Source: Hormiphora californensis
Lineage: Eukaryota; Ctenophora; Tentaculata; Cydippida; Pleurobrachiidae
DNA length: 64,000 nucleotides
Direction: 5' to 3'
Assembly (NCBI GenBank): GCA_020137815.1
Contig: CM035355.1
Location: 7,066,597 to 7,130,596 of the forward strand
Shown: positions 12,801 to 26,200 of the stretch, one piece after another
Layout of the letters: every line of letters starts with the position of its first letter
Numbering within the stretch: position 1 is the stretch's first letter
Made by a program: the position numbers and the translations under genes
Notes under the pieces: generated by a model
The model's input: the letters and a program-made list of their open reading frames with translations, nothing else
What the model was told of the DNA's origin: nothing
Databases searched by the model: none

Positions 12801-14131
12801 GCGAAGGTATGGCTCGCACCAACTTGAAGGTTGAAATCGTACAAGATCTGGCTGAATATCTGAGGGGGGTTGGTTCAGAACGATGAATGAAATATGTCTC
12901 TTGGACAATCTCTTGGATCTATTCCTGGCTCCTAAGCTATAAGGATATCAGAAGAGAGACAGAGAGGAAATAGAGATACACTCACCCATGGCACATAAGG
13001 TTCCCAATCGATTTTGCCAATGTTGTAGTTCGCCAACCGTGTTTATCAGGGCCAAAAAGTTCTGAAACAGAAGAAACATTACTACATTGGATAAATATCA
13101 TCAGAATATATGCCTGCCCCTTGTCTGTATCAGTTAATTCTAATCCTACTTATTAATTAGTAATCGCCTGACTAGTAATTACTGAAAGCGAAAGCAGCAG
13201 CAGTGCCAGTATATTGCATAGAAGGTGCACGATTGAGACTTCGGCTGCAGAGCGCTATGCTGACATGCCTCTTTCTATATTTTAAGGAACCGCGCGCCAC
13301 ACCACCATCTCCCATGTCACTTCTCACCCTCCAGCTGTTTCACGTCATTTGTTGTAGCCTGGGAATGGAACGCGTCCGGTGACCCCATTAATTTATTGGA
13401 TGTATATGTCACACACTCTCTCTCTTCACACGTACCTTCAGACTAATGGCCCAGAAGCCGTCCTATGCCTCCACCAGGCTAAAACGATCGCGTAATAAAT
13501 GGGGGAATTTCGGGATGAGTTAATATATTATCGGAAGATTTAAAAGAGAGAAAATAATAAAAAACGAAAATGTTCCTCTCGTCGGTCATGTGTTGTAAAA
13601 TTAATCGAATGCACACACACACATACACACACCATTCCGACACGCTCACACCCCTGTGAAAATTCCGATTTCTATCCCATGACCCACGCCCTAACAATTA
13701 GGAAATGTGTTGGGATGAATTATACTCAAATTGATAAATTGACGGCCGAAAGTTTTCCATTACACTGTTTATATCATAATATCAACCCGTCATATGCTCG
13801 CACAATGACGTGCGATATATGAAGACAGACTACATACAGACAAACTACATACAAATAAACCAATCACCACCCAATATATAAATATAGAAAACTAACCCTA
13901 AATAGAGAAAACCAACCATCTCCTAACTACCAAACCCACCACATACCAGCTGGGAAGTCTGAGTGAGTCCCATGATATCTTTAAACCACAGCCGGAAACT
14001 GGTATCAGATCACACTTGACAGGAAGGAATCGAGAGAGAAGTAGGTGCCTCTCGTCCTGCCATATTATCAGAGGGACATATCATGGCATCCACTCGTCCA
14101 ACATTTGTTGGTACATCCCTCAGGGAAGTAG
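6877..14131 (-). pseudogene. PSME4: Damaged second copy of PSME4 exons 5-18
   Basis: Mirror copy of the plus-strand exons at 17297-24605. It runs from exon 5 (13947-14131, 185 nt against 187) through the giant exon 9 (10345-12401, 2057 nt against 2071) to exon 18 (ending 6877). Most splice sites survive, but the frame is lost repeatedly. Around 12037-12075, for example, three separate small indels occur within 40 bp. In phase and position it follows PSME4 exons 1-4 at 15057-16202, yet it lacks exons 19-23. The error pattern looks more like unpolished long-read sequence than slow decay, because the damage is mostly indels while splice sites remain. Confidence 0.85.
9217..9660 (-). repeat. Degraded copy of the G-rich 35-bp minisatellite
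   Basis: Reverse-complement counterpart of 21836-22240, lying in the same PSME4 intron 11. The units are uneven in length compared with the right arm. Confidence 0.8.
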
Positions 14132-14514
14132 CTGAGAGATTGAACTGAGGTTAGAGAGGTTTTGGAGTAAGGGGATTGTTGGGTGTAGAGGGGGCGTAGG
14201 CGGCCCGAGGGGCCGGGTGCTAGACAAGAAATTAGTTGAAGTCTTTCATCTATCTTTAGATGGATAGAGTGAGAAAGAAGAAAGAGAGATGTGTATTTAG
14301 AGAAACATGTATTATGCAAGAACTAATCCAGATTGCAAACAATTATTATTTCCTCGTTTCTCTCTAATAAAGATGCCATCTTTTTGTCCAGAAATAAGGC
14401 ATGGTTACTGTCGTCTGCAATTGATCGCAAGACCGTGTCAATCCTGTGTTTATATTGTGTTCGTGCAAAGTGTGTACATTATGCAGCACAGTGGTAGCGG
14501 AAGGAGAGAGAAAT

Positions 14515-14627
<113 letters not shown>

Positions 14628-15056
14628 GGTTTATTCACATTGTCTTCACCTGTTGCTGGTGCAGAGTGTGAGGGGAATACGACAGGAAGAAGGTTTAAGA
14701 GAAGGAAACAAAAGTGAATATATGTCAGGGAGGAAGACCGTGCTGCCCACTCTACGGTAGGGTAGGCAGCACGGTTTCTGGGACAAAGTTGGCAGCAAAT
14801 TTGACTTTTGAAAATCGTGTTCATCTATAGTTTTGAAAATCTGGGCACCGGGTCCTTACCAATGCTGCAGCTGGTGCAGTTGCAGTTGCTATGTTTTACT
14901 TAAATTGCTCGTACCCTGTTTCTAACGAACATATATAGAGAAACATTGAAACAATAGATATACATATCGAAGTAAGGGCAAGGGGGTAGGGGGCGGAGAC
15001 AAACAGAGTTACAAACATATATTATTTTAGAGATCTCAGATCTGATAATAACTTAC

Positions 15057-16202
15057 TCTTGAGCATTTGAGACGACTCGCTTCACGGCACCCTCCAACTG
15101 ACTGACAAAATAACCGGCGTGTGAGTTCTTTTTCTTCGCCCTCTCACCCCTTTTCTCTTTTTCTTTACTACAACTACTTTGCCTTTCTTAATTCTGAGAA
15201 ATCAATAAATAATAAACAAATAATCCAATCCTTTGTTATCTCCACATAGATATGTGTCGAATTCCAATTAGTGGGCAGTAGTTCCCGGAAATAAGCTACT
15301 AATTAATTATCTAACCACTACCCCTCCCTCCGTATTTCCCGCCACTTACACAAATCCAACTTTCAGGTTGGTGTTCCTGCCTCGACCGTAGAAGACCTCC
15401 ACGCTCAACTTGTAGAGGGGCTCCCACTCCAGGACCAGGTCATCTCTCGTTAGTTTCTTTTGAGCCTTTTTTCTGTAAATAGGGGAGGGATGTTTAGATG
15501 ATAGTAAGAATTGGGTGAATATAGAAAAACGATATTAGGTTATACTTGGTTACCATAGCAACCATTGGTTACCATAGTAACTGAGTTACTTACCCGAGTA
15601 AGTTGTTGAAGGCATTAGCAGCGTATTTGATAACTGACAAATTGTAATCATCTTGTGTTATGAGGGAGTAGTACAGTTTTATTAGGGCCACAACATCGCT
15701 CTTTGGAATTTGGTATCCATTGATTTTGAGGAATCTGGCGGGGGAGGGGGGTGTTATAATGATAGAGACGGGCTAGGGACTGGGGAGAAATGGGGCTTTG
15801 TATAATCTACACGTGCCCCATTTCTCACAGTATGTATGTATGTGACATGTGTGTGTACTGGTATGTGACTACTGAGAAAAGCTCAATACACGAATGTGTC
15901 CCATGTTGCCTGATACAATGTTGCACCCGAACACTAAAACCTGTCATCAATCCTACACGTTTTGTACTGCCGACTGCCGTTCTCTACTATAGGAGGTGCT
16001 ACCTCTTTGAACTGTTCCCCCACTAGGAATTATACACATACCCATTAAGTCTGTCTGTCCAGTAGCTAAGCCCACGAGTTAGATCTCTCTGTTGGACTGC
16101 CTGTGAGATATTCCTCTTGATTTCATTAAATGTTGCAACGGGATCTTCAACTTCGTATGGTAGTAACTTATTCCATTTGTCCTTTTTTAGTAAACTTTCC
16201 AT
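15057..16202 (-). CDS. PSME4: PSME4 exons 1-4 (N-terminus)
   Basis: Four exons on the minus strand (16042-16202 with the start codon, 15594-15734, 15350-15472, 15057-15140) encode the N-terminus of proteasome activator PA200: MESLLKKDKWNKLLPYEVED, then SYWTDRLNGFLKINGYQIPK and LTRDDLVLEWEPLYKLSVEV, which correspond to the human [30 protein letters not shown] and DLELPWRPLYDMVERILY stretches. Exon 4 ends with a two-base remainder that exon 5 completes (GA + C). This is true of the copy on the same strand at 13947-14131 and of the right-arm copy at 17297. These exons occur only once in the window, in the spacer between the two arms. Confidence 0.9.
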
Positions 16203-16592
16203 TCAACTATAGCAAGAAGATAAATTAATAGATGATTAGGTACTCAAATGTGATTTTGGAGATTATGTTAAAGGAGGAAAAGAAGGCGCCGGAATAAGGT
16301 TTGATTCAAAAAGTGTGAACTTTGAAAATGTCTGATATTGACCGGGGATTAATCATGCTCATGGTCTAAACTATTGGGGGTGGCGGGGGAGAGGAGGGAG
16401 TAAAACACTGGTCAAGTTGATAAATATCGGAAAACAATAGTGTCAATATATAATGGTGAAACTCAACAATATAAATACTAACTTGAAATAAAACCCGTAA
16501 AAACTTCGTTGCTATGCATCATATTTGGCCAACTAAAGCAGTGATAGCTTGAATATTTTCAAAGATAAATTAAATAATGTACTATGAACTAT

Positions 16593-16654
16593 CATCGTAA
16601 AGATATCCCGGATTATAATGAGTAATTAACTATTATTGGCATTTAAAATCGATT
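16593..16654 (-). repeat. 61-bp inverted repeat, right copy
   Basis: Matches 5561-5621 in the opposite orientation. See the left copy for its meaning. Confidence 0.85.
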
Positions 16655-16808
16655 ATTTTGTTTCCTCTTTAACCTTTTCCTGTCATATTCCCTCAACCTG
16701 CATAGCAACCAGGTGAAGGGAGCAATGTGATAAACCTGCGTGAGGTGTGGTGCTTCCTACTCTCTGTCGTTTCTCAGATCTGAACAGCAAAGGTGAGCAA
16801 TGGAAAGT

Positions 16809-16810
<2 letters not shown>

Positions 16811-16904
<94 letters not shown>

Positions 16905-16914
16905 ATCTCTCTTT
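16811..16914. repeat. (CT)n microsatellite at the inner edge of the right arm
   Basis: About 44 CT units, then CTAT/CTTT variants. It mirrors 14517-14614. Sequence just to its left (16655-16810) has no partner in the left arm. Confidence 0.95.
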
Positions 16915-17296
16915 CTCTCTCTCGCTTACCCACCTGTGCTGCATAATGTACACACTTTGCACGAACACAAATATAAACACAGGATTGACACTGATCTTGC
17001 GATCAATTGCAGACGACAGTAACCATGCCTTATTTCTGGACAAAAAGATGGCATCTTTATTAGAGAGAAACGAGGAAATAATAATTGTTTTGCAATCTGG
17101 ATTAGTTCTTGCATAATACATGTTTCTCTAAATACACATCTCTATTTCTTTCTTTCTCACTCTATGCATCTAAAGATAGATAAAGACTTCAACTAATTTC
17201 TTGTCTAGCACCCCGGCCCTCTCGGGCCCCCTACACCCCCCTACACCCAACATCCCCTTACTCTAAAACCTCTATAACCTCATTTCAATCTCTCAG

Positions 17297-20200
17297 CTAC
17301 TTCCCTGAGGGATGTACCCAACAAATGTTGGACGAGTGGATGCCACTGATATGTCCCTCTGATAATATGGCAGGTCGAGGCACCTACTTCCTCTCTCGAT
17401 TCCTTCCTGTCAAGTGTGACCCTGATACCAGTTTCCGGCTGTGGTTTAAAGATATCATGGGGCTCACTCAGACTTCCCAGCTGGTATGTGGTGGGATTTG
17501 GTAGTTTAGGAGATGGTTGGTTTTCTCTATTTAGGGTTGGTTTTCTATATTTATATATTGGTGGGTGATTGGTGATTGGTTTATTTGTATGTTAGTTTGT
17601 CTGTATGTAGTCTGTCTTCATATATCGCACGTCATTGTGCGAGCATATGACGGGTTGATATTATGATATAAACAGTGTAATGGAAAACTTTCGGTCGTCA
17701 ATTTATCAATTTGAGTATAATTCATCCCATCTATTTCCTAATTGTTAGGGCGTGGGTCATGGGATAGAAAACGGAATTTTCACAGGGGTGTGAGCGTGAC
17801 GGAATGGTGTATCTGTGTGTATGTGTGCATTCGATTAATTTTACAACACATGACCGACGAGAGGAACATTTTCGTTTTCTTATTATTTTCTCTCTTTCCA
17901 AATCTCCATATAATATATTAACTCATCCCGAAATTCCCCCATTTATTACGCGATCGTTTTAGCCTGGTGGAGGCATAGGACGGCTTTTCTGGGCCATTAG
18001 TCTGAAGGTACGTGTGAAGAGAGAGAGTGTGTGACATTATACATCCAATAAATTATATGGGGTCACCGGACGCGTTCCATTCCCAGGCTACAACAAAATG
18101 ACGTGAAACAGCTGGAGGGGTGAGAAGTGACATGGGAGATGGTGGTGTGGCGCGCGCGTTCCTTAAAATATAGAAAGAGGGCATTGTCAGCATAGCGCTC
18201 TGCAGCCGAAGTCTCAATCGTGCACCTTCTATGCAATTACTGGCACTGCTGCTGCTTTCGCTTTCAGTAATTACTAGTCAGGCGATTACTAATTAATAAG
18301 TAGGATTAGAATTAACTGATACAGACAAGTGGGCAGCATATATTCTGATGATATTTATCCAATGTAGTAATGTTTCTTCTGTTTCAGAACTTTTTGGCCC
18401 TGATAACACGGTTGGCGAACTACAACATTGGCAAAATCGATTGGGAACCTTATGTGCCATGGGTGAGTGTATCTCTATCTTCCTCTCTATCCCTCTTCTC
18501 TGATATCCCTTATAGCTTAGGAGCCAGGAATAGATCCAAGAGATTGTCCAAGAGACATATTTCATTCATCGTTCTGAACCAACCCCCCTCAGATATTCAG
18601 CCAGATCTTGTACGATTTCAACCTTCAAGTTGGTGCGAGCCATACCTTCGCTGGACGGCAGATTAGGGAGATCAGAGATAAGAATGGATCAACTAAGATT
18701 GAACTAATGATACACATGTTGGTACGTTGATGTTAAATAGTTTCTCTAACATGTTTTATAGATTCTCTAACATGACTAATATTCCCACAGGGCGGTAGCA
18801 CTACGAGCGTAATCCTGGATCATCTTGAAATTCTGACCAAAGCGATCGAGAGTTACCTGCACCCCTCCAATAAGGGCAGATGGACATGTAAACTGGTTAA
18901 CTTTGTCGGAATCGCCTGTAACCTACTTCTCAAACGTGTTGAATGGTAGGTCGACTGTCCTATTTAGTATGTAATAACGTATGCGATATAATACTATCTG
19001 AACTTAGAACAAATCCTAACACACCCCCTTCCTTCCCCCAGTGAGCGAACTGAACAAGACAGCTGGTTAAAGCAAATCCCAGAATCCCACCGTCTCTCCC
19101 AAGACGACATCGACCGATTTGTCCGGATCATGCTGCCCTGTGTCCGGTTGACAATGTTCCTAAACAACAATAATTTCCAGCAAGACTACCAATGTTTGGT
19201 GGTCCTTTCTCCAGGAATCATCCTTCCTGACTACACAGAGCGGGCATTTGATAGTATCGAGAGTGTGGTTGAGCACCAGAGGGTGGAGACTGCTATTACA
19301 TCATTCCTCGTGACAGTACGAAGCATGTGTCTCCATGAGCCATCTAAAGAGCATATTGTTCCCCTTCTACAATCCCTCCTAACCACCATCACCTCTAATG
19401 ATCTGCAAAAGAGTTGGATTGCCCTGCTAGGATTCTCCTTTGCTTTCTCCATGATTCCAGTGGTTGACTGCTCTCACCTTCTCTCACTGCCCGGTAAACG
19501 CAGTAAAGAAACGGAGAGGGTCTGGAGGTCTACCGGCCAGTTTAAAGATTTGGTTGCCGAGTACCTGGACCGCCTTCTCCTGCTGATCGAAGTTAGTGCT
19601 ATGGAGGACACCGGAAGCTCAAATAGTCTGACCCACAAGGCCAAATCACAGTTCCGATCACAGTCAAACATGGCGACAGATAATGCCGCTGAGGGGAGTA
19701 TCTATATGAGCTTTGATGCCCTGGTTAAGAACAGCTCCGATGACATTCGGGATATGATCCTTGATAAGATCTTCCGATTTACAACCACGACCACACTTGA
19801 AGTGAAGATTGCTGGGAAAACATTTGGTGATGCTGTGAGCTGTCTCAGCTACATGTACACGGAAAAGACTTTGAAGAAGTTCCTACCCTACCTAATTAGG
19901 GAGAGTAACTACCTATTGAACGAGGAGGAGGATAAGGGTGATACCGGTAGTGAGCTGCTCTGGAACGTCACAATGATGGCGGCACTACTCCGGGGTCGGG
20001 GTGATGCTTACCATCCCTATTTAGAGGATCTGATGAGCATCTTTGAGAGGATGTTACAATTCAGGAACTCCACTCAGCTTATTAGTGTTGCGGTCACGGG
20101 TATTAGAACTCTGTTATGCATGTTGCTGAGACCAAGGCCATTGGAGCAGCGGTCTTGCGAAGTGGACTACAACGACAAGAGTTTTGATTTCACATCCACT

Positions 20201-23200
20201 TGGGGCCGAGGTATCGACTCATCAACCCTGAACCTCCAATGGTATGTACCTGGGGAGAAGGAGTATGGAGCAGTCGTGGCCATCTTGGAAAGGTTCGGTG
20301 TCAGGGCGATTAACAACCTAGCTGGGTATGTCAGGGACAATGAGACTGAGAAGACAAAGTTCCAAATTGATCTCCGTGTATTGAGAATGATGCTGAAAGC
20401 GGGAAGGTTGATGCCAATGCTGGGTAATGATCTCACTCCTCTTGCCCCCATCTACACCGAACACCAGCCTGACTGGAAGGAGGGTGACAGGGTGAAGTTC
20501 GATAACATTTTCTACAAATGTGGCCTGGAATTTGATCACGAGTTACTCCGAAATTTCCGGCTTCGTGCCGCGGAGTGTGTCCAGGGCGTGTACGAGTATT
20601 TGTGTGCCAACTTGGCGGACGACACAAAATCCTTCGAAGAGATTTGTGGGTTGTTCCACGATCTTCTTTCGTTCCGGGGTCACAACACACAGAAAGTAAA
20701 CAAAGAATACACGAGATACAAGACTATCAAACAGATGTTGGAGAATAAATTGAGCGAGGGTAAGGGGAAACAGCTGAGAGTTATCACGATTCAGAGACTT
20801 TATCTCCAACAGCAGGCCCGGCAATACTCCCTTATCTACTCCCAATACACGGAACTACACTCCAAGTTCGCCAAGAGCCTCCTGAAGATGTGTGTCAGCA
20901 GTTACACAGTGGTCAGGAAGACAGCACAGTATCATTTGAAGAAGTGTCTCCCGGCCATCCTTCACTCGCGGTGGTTTGTAATCCCTGAGTTGATAAACTA
21001 CTTGAAGCCGGATGAGGGGGTTACACATGAGCAGTTGAAGGGGGCCATCTACACGCTGTCAAATCAGAGGATAGTTAGTTATATCGCCGCTCACTCTCAC
21101 CTCTACAGTCAGGTATGTTGGGGGAAATTGGGGTCGATTAGTCTTTTAGGACCTCATTAGTCACATGTTCATGGAGATGAACGGTCAACGGGGCGTCGTA
21201 ATGTTATTGTATTCTAAACTCGAACAATTGACTCACTAACTTGCCTCCGCTAGGTCATGCCGGTGATATGCCGAGCCCAGCATTCTGAGAAAGACAGTAT
21301 TCTGGATGCAATTGAACATTTTGTAGACTACTTTATCGAGGATTACCGATCACACAATTTCTCCACCGTGGCTACTCCCTCAACTCTGGAGCTGGCGATC
21401 CAGTTAAATTCTGGGAAAATCTCGGCTGAGAGCATTGCTGTGGGCAACACCATAGCAGATGAAAAAGATGCGATGAGGAAAACCGGTTACTACAAGTATG
21501 TTGCTCCTTCATAAAATCACCTTCTTGGATTTTACTCCTTCATCAAACTATTCGTCTAACATCCAATTATCCAGGTGCCTGGATGAGCTTATCTCCATTC
21601 TCCGGGATGATAAGACCACGTGGCGGTTCCAGGAGAATACCGCCATGGTCATCAAAACTCTCCTCCACCGAGACATGGAGATGAGTGAGGCGTTTGTGAA
21701 GACGATGTTGGAGTATATCCTTCATGATAGTATTGGAGTTCGATCCTTGGCTATGAAGGTCGTTCAGAAGATTGTCTACATGCAGCGACGAGAATACAAG
21801 GTATGTGGTCCGGGGGAACGTGGTCCAGGGGAGAAGGGTCGGTGATAATGGGGGACAGGGGAGGGGAGAAGGGTCGGTGATAATGGGGGACAGGGCAGGG
21901 GAGAAGGGTCGGTGATAATGGGGGCAGGGGAGGGGAGAAGGGTCGGTGATAATGGGGGACAGGGGAGGGGAGAAGGGTCGGTGATAATGGGGACAGGGGA
22001 GGGGAGAAGGGTCGGTGATAATGGGGGACAGGGGAGGGGAGAAGGGTCGGTGATAATGGGGGACAGGGGAGGGGAGAAGGGTCGGTGATAATGGGGGACA
22101 GGGGAGGGGAGAAGGGTAGGTGATAATGGGGGACAGGGGAGGGGAGAAGGGTAGGTGATAATGGGGGACAGGGGAGGGGAGAAGGGTAGGTGATAATGGG
22201 GGACAGGGGAGGGGAGAAGGGTCGGCGATAATGGGGGACAGGGCTTCGTGACACACTGAATCATATTCGTACACTGATCTACAAAATATTAGTTTTCAAC
22301 AGAATTGTTGAATACGGAGTTTTGACCCACCCCTTTCCCAGGATACCTTTGTGGATCCCTCAACGTTTCCCAGTGACGGTGACGGACCCAAAGCGGGTGA
22401 CAGGCCTTCCAATGCGTGGCTGCAATACCGGGAAAACGACCTCCCTGACACGGAAGAGAAATACCGGGACTGCATCTTTGTTGACAAGCCCCACTGGGGT
22501 TATAATCAGTGGCCAAAACAACTGAAAGTGTGCATTGAGATTGATGAACATGTTGGGGAGGAGGGACGGATGTCACCAATCGATAAAATAATTGTGTCCT
22601 AGTAAGTGTTTCTTATCCCCATGAATCCCCATGAATTGGCGATCCCTTGCAAAACTCCCATCCTTTCAATCTCCCCCACAGTTTCAAAGACCCTAATTTT
22701 GTAGGAATGTTGTCCTAAAACTCTCAATCTCCCCCACAGTTTCAAAGACCCTAGTTTTGTAGACCGCTACATCAAGTTGTACTCGCTAGAAGATAACAAT
22801 GGCTCAGAGAAGGTGTGCACAATTAGGAGGCAACTGTACAGGGACCTTTTCAGAAACTACGGATGGAGTCTTTTGAGTACGTACTACGTTTAGTCGGGTT
22901 CCGAATGTGTGTGGGAATGTTTTCCAAACTAGGATTCTTGTAAATTTGTAAAGTTACAATCATAATCATAATCATAATCATAATTTAATTCTTGCTCTGA
23001 ACTCATTATTCAGAATACTAATCATAATGGGATCATAATAGTTAATACACGGTATTTTATAAATTCTGACGAGGTCTTGTTTCCATCAGGTTATTCAAAC
23101 CAAAGATAGAGGAGTTTGTTGGGGAGAAGACGGAGTCACATCATCGTTTTGCTGCCGAGCTGATAACCTCAATAACACGGGGCTCCAAACACTGGACCTT

Positions 23201-26200
23201 CTCAGATCTACAGAAAATGTGGGATACCATCATACCACTTATTGCGGTTAGTCCCCGAAACCCCCCAATTGAGGGTCTATCGAGCCGATATCTTCCAAAC
23301 CCCTGGACTCTACAACTCTCTTACTTACCTAACTAATAGTCAGTCCATCTCTCTCCTCCTCCTCTGCTACTTCCCTAACCCTCCAAATTTCAGAAAGCAA
23401 TGGACGTGGTATCGAGTGAAACACTTCACATGTGGTTAGCCTGCATTAGCTGGATAGTGGAGGACCGGGATCCCCGGAGGTTTAGTAGGCTCATCAAGGC
23501 TGCCAAGAGCTCCTTTCTGAATGGCCGGACTATCTTCCACGATGCATCGTGAGTAGTGTGATATAGCAGGCCCTCTCTCGGTAACCAATTGTTTTATTGG
23601 CACATTTGTATTTGGTCTCTTCTCTGGGAGCGGTATGATAGGATCTTACAAAGCCGCCGTAAACTGTTATATTTGGAGAGTAATGCTGAGTAACTCAGGA
23701 GTAATGCTGTGCTAGCTGCAAAGAAATCATACATGCAACTCCCCCAGGGATAGCACATTATGAGGGATAGATTGATAGATAGATAGATAGAGAGATAGAT
23801 AGATAGAACTTAGAAGTATACCCGAAGTATACATATATCTTCGCGCCCGCTACACAGTGCAGCTAGTCTCAGTCTTCGGTCCTCTTTTGTGAGACTCTAC
23901 TAAAACCCTACTAACAACTGCCCCTCTCTCCTTTTTAGAAACCTCTATCTCCTGGAAACCATATTCTGCCAGTTTGAGTGGAAGTATGCGGAAGGTCTTC
24001 ACCAGCTTCTTGCGGAGGTGTCCACCAAGCTGAATATAAATTACAAGAACATCCGAGACAAAATGGGACAGTAAGTGTCAGTTTCTTGCTCGAAATCTAA
24101 GAGAGACGTCCTTTCTTGAGAAGGATAGAATTCTCTCTCCCTCTCACTCCCCTCTCTCTCACCCAGTATAATAAACCGATGTACCGCTGTGGACTACCCC
24201 ATGATGCACGGCACAAGACCAACTATTAGCCCCCGACGGGGCGAGTTCATGTTGAGTGTGTTGCCCCAGATGAAGTCCCTGGATACTGGGCTCTTTGGAA
24301 CGGAGTGGGTCGTCGTGGATAGCATCTCCCTAAGTAGGTAGCGTATTGTGTGTATGATAAATTACACTTCAAATCTAGAATCCTGAATCATATCCACTTG
24401 TAACTTGATGATATAACAAGGTCTTTACAACCCCTGTCTGACAATGCCTCCTTCTTCTCAAGATGATGATAATGATGCGGTAAAGGTGGTAAAAACGATA
24501 ACAAGTTGGCTGCTGAACACCCGTTATCTCAACTGTTGTAACACCTCCACAACCCCTGAAATGATGCCCTTCCTATCATATCTCCTTGCTCTTGAGCCAA
24601 ATGAGGTATGTTGAGTCGAATTTTTTTACCCCCCTTTTCGTTTTTTGTGCACATGCACAAAATAAATAACCATTTTTTTTGTACTATGAAAATCCAATCA
24701 CATTATAAATATAGTTCATCTAAAAATATATCGTCTCGCTATGAATTGTTCTTTATCGGCTTCTCGTTAGAACAATAGTGCAACCACTCCCATGACCATG
24801 ATAATTGCCACACTTCTTGACACGGCAGAGTTACAGAGATCTTCGGTGCAAATCTTAAACGTGCACGCGTACTGTCCATCAGAATCTTTAGGTGACACCA
24901 CGCTCCTACAGTAGGGAAACAAACTGTTAGTCAATCAGATGATTTTTTGGGGAGGTTTGGGTGAATTGTTGGTAGTTTTGTGTAGTGAAATGTACCTGGT
25001 GTAGTCGGAGCACAGGTTTTCCTGATTGGAAGCACCACACGATCGCTGGGTGAAGTTGTAGTTGTCGGACATGACCTGCCACCTGAGACAACTGAAAGAA
25101 AAGAGCGCTCCTTCATAAACACATTTACTGTGCTCCTTCATAAAAACAGTTACCGTGCTCCTTCATAAAAATAATAAACTTACGCGTTGCTTGCTAAGTT
25201 TCCTGCACAATCCTGGGTGGTTTTATTCAAGACATCAAGACATGTTGGAAGGTCGAGTATTCCAGAGATAGGTTTACTGAATTAAAGGTGAACTTTTTTA
25301 AGAATGGGCCTTAATTTATCTCTTTTTCTTTTTGCATAACATTTTCACCAATATGGTCATATTCATTCATCCATACCCTTTATCATCCGAGGGATAGTTT
25401 CCCTCGATACACGACACGCACTTCAGCGAGAATTCATCATCCTCCGCAACGCTTACCAGCACCAAAGTGCACAGCACAACAACCACACCACGAATAAAGG
25501 ACATATCAAACTGGGGAAATGGATCATGTTTCAGCCACCTGGGTCTACATAATGCCCCCCTCGAGGTTATGTTACATCGAGTTCATGGCTAGGCTGCGGT
25601 GTCTGAAAAATGATTTCATCGACCCTGGAGTAATATGATTTTTTTTCTCTTTTTTTGGAAGGTATCAGGATGTGTGACTTGCATCCTTCAAAATTTTCAA
25701 TAAAAGTAGTCAAACAGAAGAACAAGTCAGGTTTTTTTACAAATCGAACAATCAATAGAAAATGTAAGCGCAGTAATGAAGAACTTCCTACATTCATCAC
25801 ATAATATGTGTATGTAATATGTAATATTTTCACATCAAAGCCGGTTGGAACACATCATTCGTCGATTACATCCTTTTCAGTTTTTCATGGTAAAATATTA
25901 GGTCGTTCCACAATGATCGGGACTGAGGCTATACACCACGCTATGCAACCCCCTGAATCAAACTGACGGTACTACCGAGTTAATTAGTTAATTTGAAAGA
26001 GAAAAACTGGTATTAGTTTTGCCGCTACCTGTTTGGTTGCGGAATTAGGGCCAATTTTCAATATCTCGAAATACCCGCCGCCGAAAGGCCAATTATTGAC
26101 CAATTAAGGTACCTTATTATGATCCAAATTTGGTTTAACGCTGGTTGGGATTACTCTTGGACTTAACCGAGCCGTTCGTGTGAAATTCGTTGGCAAATCC

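Larger units (their letters stand above)
16811..25860 (+). repeat. Right arm of the 9-kb inverted duplication
   Basis: Mirror image of 5622-14614. All PSME4 and Ly6-like exons in this arm read cleanly. Homology fades out around 25855, about 40 bp before a mariner-like element. Confidence 0.92.

Noticed and set aside
21836-22240. CRISPR-like array
   Set aside because: The 35-bp units are contiguous with no unique spacers.
21567-22274. 235-residue Pro/Ser-rich minus-strand protein
   Set aside because: It crosses the 35-bp repeat and is antisense to PSME4 exon 11; several frames are open at once.
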